Below, piece after piece: positions 19,436 through 27,129 of a stretch of DNA of 64,000 bases. A program made the position numbers and the translations under genes. Each line of letters starts with the position of its first letter. The stretch's first letter is position 1. Source of the DNA: JABWBD01 sp040768665 (GTDB taxonomy: Bacteria; Planctomycetota; Planctomycetia; Pirellulales; Thermoguttaceae). The notes below the pieces were generated by a model. The model saw nothing but the letters and a program-made list of their open reading frames with translations. It was not told the DNA's origin and searched no databases. The DNA lies in the NCBI GenBank assembly GCA_040768665.1, contig JAXGMN010000052.1:1-64000 (forward strand). The letters run 5' to 3'.

Positions 19436-20095
19436 GCGGGCTTTCTTCCGGTGGTAAAGCCGGCAGTTGCGTTTCCAGCCCGCCGTGATCCCCGAAACCC
19501 GCGCGTGCCACTGGTGCTCGGCGACGATCTCTTCGCGAAGTTCGATCGGCAGTCCGGCCGCGTGCCAGCGGCGGCCGAAGTCGTTGTCCTCGAAACAGTA
19601 CCCGCCCATGAAATCCTCGTCCCAGCCGTTGATCGCCTCGAGATCGGCCCGGCGAAACTGCGCCAGGAAGTAGGCGCCCGCCGTGTACTCGATGAAGTCC
19701 GGCACCGCCAGCCTCCGTTGACGGACGCCGGTGGGACCGAGATCCCAGACCTGCGCAACGTAGTTGCCATCGGGCAGCGCCGCGAACTGCGCAAGCACGT
19801 CGCTCACCGGCATCACCTCCGGCGACTGCACCACGATCACATCATGCCGCGCATGGCGCACACCCAGATTGAGCGCCATCGCCGGATTGAACGACTCGCC
19901 GTCGTACGCGTACCGCACCGTCCGGTGCCGGACTCCGAGATCGTCCAGAACGCTCGGCCGCTCGAGGCTCCGCGTGGGAACCACGACCTCGTAGTCGTAT
20001 CGCTCCCAACCCAGCTCGCGGTAGCGCCGCAGCGTGCTCATAAAAAGCCCCAGGCGGTTTTTTTCGCAGGGAACTACCAGGCTGAATGCTCGCAT
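19436..20095 (-). CDS. Glycosyltransferase, GT2/GT7-like (domain region; stop not resolved)
   Basis: The first 220 residues from ATG 20095 form a glycosyltransferase: FSLVVPCEKNRLGLF, YEVVVPTRS, GESFNPAMALNLGVRHARHD, then GAYFLAQFRRADLEAINGWD and EDFMGGYCFEDNDFGRRW, the acceptor-side motif of GT7/GT27-like enzymes. The classical DXD is not obvious. The start overlaps the end of the upstream bifunctional glycosyltransferase by 22 bases. Past residue 220 the frame runs without a stop through the microsatellite tract and antisense-like sequence down to 17639, overlapping the sulfotransferase. The native stop was probably lost by slippage; another frame closes at 19408. Confidence 0.7.
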
Positions 20096-21681
20096 AGCTC
20101 GCGGACCTTTCGATAGACGAGGTTGTCGTGGGCCGAGGTCTCGTGCGTCAGCCCACGTTCGAGGCGGCCGCCGATCCGGCTCCCGCCGAACCAATGGATC
20201 CCCGCGCAGTCCGGCGGCAAGGACGTGTCGGTGTACAACCGGTCGAGTTCGATCCACTTGATCGGATAGACGGCGTTCATCGGCAGGTTGTACATCGAAA
20301 GCGACGGAAACATCGCGCCGTATTCGGCGGGCCGGCGCCGGTAGAGCCGCGTACCGTAGCCCTGGTAATCGCCGTTGCGTCTCGCCCGCAGCGACTCCTG
20401 GAAGATGTGCCGGTAAAACTCGCTGCCCGGCGAACCGCCGATCAGGCCGATGTAGTAGAAGTCGCCGTCGTGGCAATAGACCGTGTCGGCCTCCGCGGGA
20501 ATGCTCAATCGCCCCACGTAGAACACGTCCATGTCGGACCAGTAACCGCCCTCATTCACCAGGAGCCAGTTCCGCAGGATATCCGACTTGTGGACCTCCG
20601 GCAGATCGTTGGAAAGGCCGAGCGACGCCATGTCGATCCGAACGATCTCTACCGGCAGCCTCGCGAGCCAATCCGTGTAGTCGGGACCGCAATAGGGCCG
20701 CGCGTGCTCGCCGGTCGTCCAGGTCTGCTCCGTGCACAGCTTCTCCGGCATCATCACCCGTACGTCGAACTCCGGATGATGGCGCTGGAAGCTCGAGACG
20801 GACAGGAACCGCAAAAACGACAGCGACCGGAAGCCGTGGTAGAAAAAGACGCGTTTGGGAATCGGGGAGTCGAGAGTCCGGATTCGAGAGTCCCGAGAAG
20901 CCGGCTTCCCACTCCCGTCTCGCTCCAGACTCTCTCCCCTCGACACTTCCCTTCCTTCCGGCTCTCGACTCTCTCCCCAGGCTCCTCTCGCCGCGCGGTA
21001 CGGAATCTCGCCCCGCCGCGCTGCTTGGGATTTCCGCTGGTACAGTCGCCGCGAGGGCTCGATCACCCGGCGCAGGTCGTGCGGGCGCGGATGGGGCTGG
21101 TGCCAGCCGAGAATGCCGGGATGGTAACGTGGCTTGAGCCCCAGGCCGTGGATCAGGCAATCGGCAAACCAGTTGTCTTCGTAGCCGGGCTCGGTAAACT
21201 CCTCGTCGTTGCCGCCGGCGGCGTAAAGATCCCACCGCCTGAGCGAACCGAGGAAGAACAACGGCCGCGGGTTTTCCGCACCCGTGTATTGAACCGGTTT
21301 TCGCCCGCCCTTGCCGCCGGGGTCTCCGTCGAACACCGTCCCGATCAGGAATTCGCCCGAGCGCGCCAGATCGCGGACCAGCCGCTCGATATTCCGCGGC
21401 GAGCCGTGGATCACTTCGTCCGACTGCATGATGACCACTTCGCCGCGGGCGAGGCGGCAGCCGGCATTCCTGGCGGCCGACGGGTTCCGGTAGCGGTCGT
21501 TCTCCAGCCGCTGGTACTTCACGGCGTGCCGGCGGCAGACCAGCGGCGTGTCGTCGGTCGACCCGTCGTCCACGACGATCAGTTCATAGGCGAACGGCAC
21601 CGCCTGCCGCCGGATGCTCGCCAGCGTGCGATGCAGCAGTTGCGCATGGTTGCGCGACGCAATAACGATGGAACACTGCAC
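20074..21681 (-). CDS. Bifunctional glycosyltransferase (GT2 plus GT32-like)
   Basis: 535 residues. Residues 1-215 are a GT2 domain: CSIVIASRNHAQLLHRTLAS, LIVVDDGSTDD, RNPSAARNAGC, MQSDE, and WDLYAAGGNDEEF. Residues about 275-535 are a GT32/capsular-synthesis-type domain: KRVFFYHGFRSLSFLRF, HKSDILRNWLLVNEGGYWSD followed by MDV, the conserved sugar-nucleotide/metal motif. Between them, residues about 229-272 are low-complexity (Ser/Arg/Glu/Gly), encoded by repeated GAGTCGAGAGTC/CTCTCGACTCT DNA. Either a single enzyme acts twice in one glycan or two genes were joined. It follows the radical SAM gene and precedes a second glycosyltransferase. Confidence 0.85.
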   Translation of the reverse strand: MQCSIVIASRNHAQLLHRTLASIRRQAVPFAYELIVVDDGSTDDTPLVCRRHAVKYQRLENDRYRNPSAARNAGCRLARGEVVIMQSDEVIHGSPRNIERLVRDLARSGEFLIGTVFDGDPGGKGGRKPVQYTGAENPRPLFFLGSLRRWDLYAAGGNDEEFTEPGYEDNWFADCLIHGLGLKPRYHPGILGWHQPHPRPHDLRRVIEPSRRLYQRKSQAARRGEIPYRAARGAWGESREPEGREVSRGESLERDGSGKPASRDSRIRTLDSPIPKRVFFYHGFRSLSFLRFLSVSSFQRHHPEFDVRVMMPEKLCTEQTWTTGEHARPYCGPDYTDWLARLPVEIVRIDMASLGLSNDLPEVHKSDILRNWLLVNEGGYWSDMDVFYVGRLSIPAEADTVYCHDGDFYYIGLIGGSPGSEFYRHIFQESLRARRNGDYQGYGTRLYRRRPAEYGAMFPSLSMYNLPMNAVYPIKWIELDRLYTDTSLPPDCAGIHWFGGSRIGGRLERGLTHETSAHDNLVYRKVRELCEHSAW

Positions 21682-21869
21682 GGCGTGTCTCTCCTTTGGA
21701 GTGCATGTGACTTGTAACCGCTTTCTTTCCGTTCTTCCTTACTTTCCGCTCGGCCTTTCCCTCCTTTGGAGTGCGTGTGACCTGTCACCGCTTTCTTTCT
21801 GTTCTTCCTTCCCACTCGCGGTCGCGCTGCCGACCGAGAAAGCGACGACGAGTCGTGCGCACTCCAAAA

Positions 21870-23042
21870 CTACACAAAGCCCACGTCCACCGGCTCCCGG
21901 TCAATTGCGTACAGGATCATCCGATTCTTGCGGTGGAACTGGCATCGCCGGCACTCTCTCGCGTCGAATGCGGCAAAGTCGGCCTCCTTCTCCGCCGACC
22001 GCCACAGGTCGCGAAAACGGCCGTTGCGGATCGACCCGATCAGGCCGCGCGTGCTGTACGCGGTATTGCAGCAGCGATACACGTTCAGATCCGCCCCGAT
22101 GTAGGTGGTGAAATGCTGGTAGCCGCACAGCGAGTAGTCGGGCCGCTGCTGCCGCAGGTCTTCCAGCCGCTCGCCGAAAAGGTTGAATACGCGGAAGTGT
22201 CCGTCGGCCAGCGATTTGGCCTGTCGGCAAAGTGTCTGGGCCTCTGCGTACCACCCGGCAAAATAGCGCTCGTCGTCGGGCTGAAAAACCGCACTGATGC
22301 GAAAGTTGTCCACCCCAAGCTCGCGCGCGATCTCGGCCGCCTCTACCACCTCGCTCCAGTTCTCCCGCGTAACGACAAATCCAATACCGATGGAAAGTTG
22401 AGAGTTGAGCCTTGAGAGCCCAGAGCCAGAGAAGGCGGCTCCAGACTCCCTTCCGGCTCCGGGCTCTCGACTCTGGACTCTCCTCTCCACCAGCCGTCGG
22501 ATATTCCCCAGCGTTCTCTCGTAGGCGGCCCGGCTGGTCCGTCGCGTTGCCGCATAGGTCGCGGCATTGCCGGCGTCGAGAGAGAAGCGAACCCAGCGGG
22601 CCCGCAGCAGAACCTCGTCCACTTCCGCGCGCAGGGCCATCCCGTTGGTCACCACCGCGAGCTCCAGGCCGCGGTCGACGACGGCGCGGAAGATCTCGGC
22701 ATGCTGCGGATGGACCGTCGGTTCGCCGCCCCCGGTGATCTGCACCGCCCGCACCCCGAGCTCCACGCAATCGTCGAGGATCTCCAGGCACTTTTCCAGC
22801 GAAATGAACCGTCGGGGGTTGCGAATGAATCGGCCGGTCCGGCGATCCACCTCCGAAAACAACTCGTTGGTCGTGTAGCCCGACATCCGGTACGCACAGA
22901 ACCGGCAGTCCTGATTGCACAGATCGCTTACCACCAGTTGCACGTGGACCGGAGCCGGCTGGCGGCCATCGCGAAGCGCCGCGATCCGGTCAGGGTGATG
23001 AAAAACCTTGAAGGGGGAATAGGCTCCGTCGAAGGTGGACAT
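21870..23042 (-). CDS. Radical SAM/SPASM domain protein
   Basis: 390 residues from ATG 23042, with GAGGA 8 bases upstream; the longer frame reads through a repeat and is rejected. The radical SAM [4Fe-4S] motif is CNQDCRFC (Cys42, Cys46, Cys49), followed by QITGGGEPTVHP and VTNGMAL. A C-terminal SPASM-like set includes CGYQHFTTY, YRCCNTAYSTRG and CRRCQFH. SPASM enzymes often modify ribosomal peptides or act in cofactor and sugar chemistry; no precursor peptide was recognised nearby. Residues about 182-218 are a low-complexity insertion encoded by GAGAGCCCAGAGCC-like DNA. It is first in an operon with two glycosyltransferases and a sulfotransferase. Confidence 0.85.
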   Translation of the reverse strand: MSTFDGAYSPFKVFHHPDRIAALRDGRQPAPVHVQLVVSDLCNQDCRFCAYRMSGYTTNELFSEVDRRTGRFIRNPRRFISLEKCLEILDDCVELGVRAVQITGGGEPTVHPQHAEIFRAVVDRGLELAVVTNGMALRAEVDEVLLRARWVRFSLDAGNAATYAATRRTSRAAYERTLGNIRRLVERRVQSREPGAGRESGAAFSGSGLSRLNSQLSIGIGFVVTRENWSEVVEAAEIARELGVDNFRISAVFQPDDERYFAGWYAEAQTLCRQAKSLADGHFRVFNLFGERLEDLRQQRPDYSLCGYQHFTTYIGADLNVYRCCNTAYSTRGLIGSIRNGRFRDLWRSAEKEADFAAFDARECRRCQFHRKNRMILYAIDREPVDVGFV

Positions 23043-23160
23043 GGCAGGATTCCTCAGCTTTACCGGCCGGGCTGCTCTCCAGCAGCCTCGCCTGGTCAGG
23101 TTGGGGTGGCTCGTCGGACCGGCTGCTCCGACGCCGCCCGGGGTGGTTCGGCACCAATAC

Positions 23161-23199
23161 AAAAAAAGCCCGCCGCCGGAATCCGATCCGGCGGCGGGC
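23161..23199 (-). terminator. Intrinsic terminator in front of the radical SAM operon
   Basis: A perfect 13 bp stem (GCCCGCCGCCGGA at 23168-23180 with its complement at 23187-23199) has a 6-base loop. On the minus strand it is followed by seven T residues (23167-23161). It stops transcripts coming from about 23261 on the minus strand, before the radical SAM start at 23042. Confidence 0.9.
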
Positions 23200-23261
23200 T
23201 CCTGAAATACCGTCTAGGCTCTCGGGGGATACCCGCGTCGCGTTTCACTCGGTAGTGTCTG
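23161..23261 (-). ncRNA. Candidate leader or small RNA, element L
   Basis: A minus-strand transcript of about 100 nt is predicted between a sigma70-like promoter (23268-23297) and a strong intrinsic terminator. No start codon with a useful frame lies inside. It contains CGGGTATCC, GAGAGCCT, GGTATT and GAGCCCGCC in the same order as element R at 27.13-27.30 kb. The conserved CGGGT (in L, GCGGGT) can pair with GCCCG(C) of the terminator's 5' arm, so an antiterminator is possible. It does not match a known family that I recognise. Confidence 0.5.
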
Positions 23262-23267
23262 TACAAA

Positions 23268-23297
23268 AGATTAGCAGATGGCCTGGCCGAATTTCAA
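23268..23297 (-). promoter_or_regulatory. Sigma70-like promoter of element L
   Basis: On the minus strand TTGAAA (23297-23292) and TAATCT (23273-23268) are separated by 18 bases. Transcription would start near 23261. A second TTGACA at about 23342-23337 has no matching -10. Confidence 0.5.
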
Positions 23298-23574
23298 CAA
23301 AAATCCGCCCCGCCAAGCGCGGATTTGGAAAAAAACTTGTCAAGGTGGAATTCGCAACCTATTTACACCTTTATAAGGCCAGCTCCGCAGGGTTCGCGCA
23401 TCGCCTCGGCGCTCCGCGTGGGGCCGAGTCTGAACAGCCGACCGGGGATTTCCCGATACCTGGGAATCCCGCTTTCTCGTAAAGTCTAAGGACAGAAACA
23501 AACGACAATTGAAAAGGGCCGGCAAGCCCCCCCAGCCCCTGGAACTCGCCTGCCGCAGGAGAGGTGGAAAGCCG
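23298..23574. other. Intergenic region between divergent transcripts
   Basis: The region is relatively AT-rich near 23310-23380 (AAATCCGCC ... GCGGATTT inverted pair, then poly-A), which suits promoters on either strand. No convincing gene is present. Confidence 0.5.
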
Positions 23575-24138
23575 ATGACTGCACAATCTCGCCGCCAGAT
23601 CGGACCGGGCGACCGCCTCGAGCTGGAAAGCGCGCCGGGCAAGCGGACGCTCGCGAACCTCGGCGTGCCGACCTCACTCACCCGCGGCGGCGCCGCTTTC
23701 GACGAACCGAGTCGAGACCACCGGGAGGCGATGCGCACGGAGCCTCTCGAGCACGATGGCGGCAACGGGTACCGAACGATCCGCGTCCTCCTGGCCGACG
23801 ACCACAGAATCGTCCGCGAAGGGCTGGCGACGATGCTGATGGAAGAAGACGACATCCAGGTCGTCGGACAGGCCGCCGACGGTCAGGAAGCGATCGAGCT
23901 CGCCGTGAAGACCCGGCCCGACGTGGTCCTGATGGATGTCACGATGCCGCGGGTTAACGGCATCGAAGCCACCAGGCAGATCACGCGCGAAATGCCCCGG
24001 GTCCGCGTGATCGGTCTGTCGATGCACGACAAGAAAGACCTGGCCCAAGCCATGCACGATGCCGGCGCTGCCGCCTATCTCACGAAAACCGGCTGCTGCG
24101 AAATCCTGATCGACACGATCCGCAGCCAGGCGACCTGA
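23575..24138 (+). CDS. Single-domain response regulator
   Basis: 187 residues from ATG 23575, with GGAGAGG upstream; a TTG at 23509 in frame is an alternative. The first 60 residues are low-complexity and likely disordered. The receiver domain has VLLADDHRIVREGL, the phospho-acceptor Asp121 in VLMDVTMPRVNGIEATR, GLSMHD and the conserved Lys in YLTKTGCC. No DNA-binding domain follows, although the receiver is of the NarL/FixJ type that normally carries one. It closely resembles the fused receiver of the kinase at 4.5-6.3 kb, so it may share that kinase or act as a phosphate sink. Confidence 0.85.
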   Translation: MTAQSRRQIGPGDRLELESAPGKRTLANLGVPTSLTRGGAAFDEPSRDHREAMRTEPLEHDGGNGYRTIRVLLADDHRIVREGLATMLMEEDDIQVVGQAADGQEAIELAVKTRPDVVLMDVTMPRVNGIEATRQITREMPRVRVIGLSMHDKKDLAQAMHDAGAAAYLTKTGCCEILIDTIRSQAT

Positions 24139-24156
24139 CCGCCCGCTCTGCCAGCG

Positions 24157-24227
24157 CCGTTGAAACGGGGAGTGGCTCATTTTGCGGAGTCTTCGGAGCA
24201 AAATGTGCCTGTCCCCATTTCAACGGC
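24157..24227. repeat. REPIN-like element, GGGGACTGGCTC family
   Basis: CCGTTGAAACGGGGAGTGGC at the left end is matched by a complementary GCCTGTCCCCATTTCAACGG at the right end, with an inner TTTTGC...GCAAAA pair. Related elements lie at 31.71, 50.89, 51.08, 52.01, 57.84 and 57.95 kb. Confidence 0.88.
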
Positions 24228-24549
24228 CCTTTGACGGGTGTAGCCGAACTCGTGAGAGTTCGTAGCCGGAAGTCTCACGACCTCCGCTACCCGTCACTCC
24301 AACTTTGACGGAGCACTAGCACCAAACGGTTTTTCCGGCTGTTGGCATTTACTTTCGCTCTGTCGCGAATGCCCGCGGCTTGTCCGCGGGATGGTTACGT
24401 TCTCTGCTACATACGCCACGATCGCCCCTATCCCTGGTCGCCCGCGGCGGCATAGCCGCCGCGGGCGAAACCAAGGGGTGCCACCTGTAGCGGCAAGCGT
24501 GAGCCTCCCGCGGACAAGCCGCGGGCATCCTTTCTAAAACCGTGCCGTG
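24228..24549. repeat. Repeat-rich intergenic region
   Basis: 24232-24320 holds a sequence (GACGGGTGTAGCCGAACTCG) repeated in inverse orientation at 50.71 kb. 24366-24415 has GCCCGCGGCTTGTCCGCGGG followed by ATGGTTACGTTCTCTGCTAC, related to the 18.2 kb repeats. An opposite-orientation partner (CCCGCGGACAAGCCGCGGGC) lies at about 24507-24526, giving a 160 bp inverted element. No gene is seen. Confidence 0.75.
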
Positions 24550-26934
24550 TCAAAACGGACACTTCCAGTCGAAAATACCGTTTGGTGCCAGCCCCGATCC
24601 GCCAACCCCGGCAGCCCGGGGCCTCGCCGATCCGCCGAACAGGCCGCCGTGCTTCTTCACGCACAGGGCTTCGACAAACGCCTTCACCTTCGTGTACGTG
24701 CTGCACGGATCGGTCGTTTCGTCCAGGCAATCGCCGTCGAGCACCAACAGCGGTATGTTTACCTCCTGCAACTCGTCGCGAAGATGCTTCGTGAAACAGC
24801 TATCGGCCATCGAGCAGCGGCCGAACATGTGGTTGTACAGCAGGAAGCCGTCGATCTTCGCCTGCGGAGCGTATTTCCGCATCCGCTCGACGCGGAGCTG
24901 CGGATCCAGGAATCCGACCGTCAGCAGCTTCCTCGCCAGGCTGCGGTACGGCTCCTTCGGATCGAGCGCTTCCCAGCCCACGAAGTTCACTTCCTCGAAT
25001 ACGATCGGCGCGTTGCAGGTCACTTCGATGAAATCCATCAGCCGGCTGCTGTAGAACGGCGGGAGATGGAGCCACACCAGCCGGTGCGTATCGTCGATCG
25101 AAACCTCCCGCTCCACCTCCTCCTTTGCCTCGAGTAATTCCTCGAGAAAAATCTGCTCGAGTTCGACCAGCTCCTTCTTTCCCCAGAGCTGGGAGAATAT
25201 CGTGCCGAACAACACCGCCTCGCTTCCCCGCAGCAACGGCGGACTGGTAAAACGCAGCTCTCCGGCACGAATCGCCAGCTCGCGGGCCTGGTTCGACAGC
25301 TCGCACGCCTCGGCAAGCCGCCCCGGGTCCATGCGGACTGCCAGCGACCGCTCCAGCTCGGCCACCGCCGCTTCCAGCCCCGCGGCGATGCTCTCCACCG
25401 ACTTCTCATCGTACCGGATCGGGGTGTGGACGACGTGGTACCGGTCCGAGCAGTTCTGATCGCGGACCAGATCGGCGAGAATCCGCTCCGCCTGCTGGCA
25501 AGGCTCGCTGGTGCTCACCACGAACTGCGGCTTCGGCAAGCGGTCGTCGCCCTCCAGCACGCGAAGGAAGGAGCACGTCTCCGCCGAAAAACCCTTTCGC
25601 GCGGCCTTGTCGAACATCTCCTGCAACCATCGTCCGTTGCGGGCCCGCAACGCGGCGTACGTCTCCATCGTCAGCATGCGGACGCCCAGCGCGTTGAGAA
25701 TCTCGGGCGGAAAAAACAGATTCCGCCACACCATCGGAGCGTCGCTCCGCGACAGGAATTCCTGCCGGGTCAGCCGCGTTCGCATTGCCGACGATCTCCG
25801 CACCCGCGGCAGCCCGCTGCCGGCCCCCTTCCCGTCCGTCCTATTCGTCCCATTGGCCCCACGGGTCCCATTCACCCGTTTCTTGTTGACCTGAACGTCC
25901 TTCCCCTCAAACACCTCGGCAATCACCTGTCTGCTCTGGTCGGCGCTGCACCGCCCCTCGAACACCGGCGCCGACCGCTCGCCGCTCTCGCTCGCCACCG
26001 ATCGCGCGGGCTCTAGCGCGCCGAGGCGCATCCGGCCGTACCGGGCTTCATCGCCGAGCGCATCCTCCTCCGCCAGGCTCGGATCCAGCTCGTCCGCATC
26101 GCGAGCGATCCGCGCCGCGCCCAGTGCCCCCATCACCTGGTTCAGCTCCGGCACGAGGATCGGGTTGCCGGTGATCTCCTGGAGGTAATGCGCCACCGCG
26201 CGGTTCGACGCCACGCCTCCCTGAAACACGATCTCTCCGCTGTATCCCCTCAGCAGATCGCCCACGCCGGAGATGATCGTCCTCGCCTGGGCCCGGCAGG
26301 CAGCCGCGATCACGTCGCCGAGCGGGTACCGATTCTTGAACTTGTTCACCGACGTCGCGCTGAGCACTGCGCACACCGAGGAGAGCTGCAGCGTCGACTC
26401 GTAATTCACGTAGCCGGCCATCTCTTCCACCGGCACGTTGAGCTTCGTAGCCACGGCGTCGAGAAACGCCCCGGTCCCTGCCGCGCAGATGCCGCTCATC
26501 TTCGACATCCAGATGCGCATCCGGCCGTTGAACCGCATCGCCTTGCTGTCCTGCCCTCCCACGTCGAGGACGGCCCGGCAATCGGGATAGAAGTGGTTCG
26601 CTCCGGCCACGTGCGCCGAAACCTCACTGATGAACACATCGTACTCGACGAACCTGCGAAGCCCGTCGACCACCTGGCTTCCGGTCACCGCGGTGCGGAC
26701 CAGGTTCTTCCGATCGATGCCGGCCTTCGCCAGCCACCTGTTCAGAACCCGAGAGACCGCTCCGAGATTGCATTTCCCACAGATCTGGCAAGCCCCCAGG
26801 CACTCCGCTCCGGCCGGCGGCTGCGACTGCGTGCGGCGGTAAAGTGTGTGGACCACCGCCCCTTGCGCGGTGAGAACCGCCGCTTTGAGTGTCGTCGAAC
26901 CGATATCGATGCCAAGAAAAAGTCGTGGGTTCAT
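24550..26934 (-). CDS. Fused acyl-CoA dehydratase activase / 2-hydroxyacyl-CoA dehydratase-like protein
   Basis: 794 residues from ATG 26934. Residues 1-270 are a BcrA/BadF-type ATPase of the ASKHA fold (FLGIDIGSTTLKAAVL, DVGGQDSKAM, CAAGTGAFLDAVATKLNV, VFQGGVASNRAV), the activator that drives an electron into a 2-hydroxyacyl-CoA dehydratase or benzoyl-CoA reductase. Residues about 385-794 resemble the dehydratase D component (SRSDAPMVWRNLFFPPEILN, FVVSTSEPCQQAERILADLV, HLPPFYSSRLMDFIEVT). Several Cys residues (for example CSFLR, EPCQQ, CSMADSC) could bind an Fe-S cluster. Residues about 348-380 are a low-complexity NGTRGANGTNRTDG linker. The substrate is unknown and no pathway partner is adjacent. 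Confidence 0.82.
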   Translation of the reverse strand: MNPRLFLGIDIGSTTLKAAVLTAQGAVVHTLYRRTQSQPPAGAECLGACQICGKCNLGAVSRVLNRWLAKAGIDRKNLVRTAVTGSQVVDGLRRFVEYDVFISEVSAHVAGANHFYPDCRAVLDVGGQDSKAMRFNGRMRIWMSKMSGICAAGTGAFLDAVATKLNVPVEEMAGYVNYESTLQLSSVCAVLSATSVNKFKNRYPLGDVIAAACRAQARTIISGVGDLLRGYSGEIVFQGGVASNRAVAHYLQEITGNPILVPELNQVMGALGAARIARDADELDPSLAEEDALGDEARYGRMRLGALEPARSVASESGERSAPVFEGRCSADQSRQVIAEVFEGKDVQVNKKRVNGTRGANGTNRTDGKGAGSGLPRVRRSSAMRTRLTRQEFLSRSDAPMVWRNLFFPPEILNALGVRMLTMETYAALRARNGRWLQEMFDKAARKGFSAETCSFLRVLEGDDRLPKPQFVVSTSEPCQQAERILADLVRDQNCSDRYHVVHTPIRYDEKSVESIAAGLEAAVAELERSLAVRMDPGRLAEACELSNQARELAIRAGELRFTSPPLLRGSEAVLFGTIFSQLWGKKELVELEQIFLEELLEAKEEVEREVSIDDTHRLVWLHLPPFYSSRLMDFIEVTCNAPIVFEEVNFVGWEALDPKEPYRSLARKLLTVGFLDPQLRVERMRKYAPQAKIDGFLLYNHMFGRCSMADSCFTKHLRDELQEVNIPLLVLDGDCLDETTDPCSTYTKVKAFVEALCVKKHGGLFGGSARPRAAGVGGSGLAPNGIFDWKCPF

Positions 26935-27094
26935 GAAAAGCCTTGTTTGGGAACGTGATACGCGCCGGTCGCCGCTTTCGCAGGGCACGAGCCTCATACA
27001 AACCGCCCTGAATTCCGGCCGCGCGGAAAAGTCGAAACCATTATAAGCGGCAACACCTTCGGCTGTCATCTTGGGCCTGGCCGAAAAAAATCGC
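26935..27094. other. Upstream region of the activase gene
   Basis: This 160 bp divergent spacer must hold the activase promoter. Frames here extend upstream of ATG 26934 but are not family-like. No repeat was noticed. Confidence 0.4.
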
Positions 27095-27123
27095 TTGTCA
27101 GATTGCGCCGCATCGTCTAACGT
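27095..27123 (+). promoter_or_regulatory. Sigma70-like promoter of element R
   Basis: TTGTCA (27095-27100) and TAACGT (27118-27123) are separated by 17 bases. Transcription would begin near 27130, ahead of a perfect CGTCGGAA-CGA-TTCCGACG hairpin. Confidence 0.5.
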
Positions 27124-27129
27124 GGAGAC

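Noticed and set aside
17639..20095. One 818-residue glycosyltransferase
   Set aside because: After residue 220 the frame crosses a microsatellite and overlaps a sulfotransferase gene with its own ribosome binding site. The tail is not protein-like.
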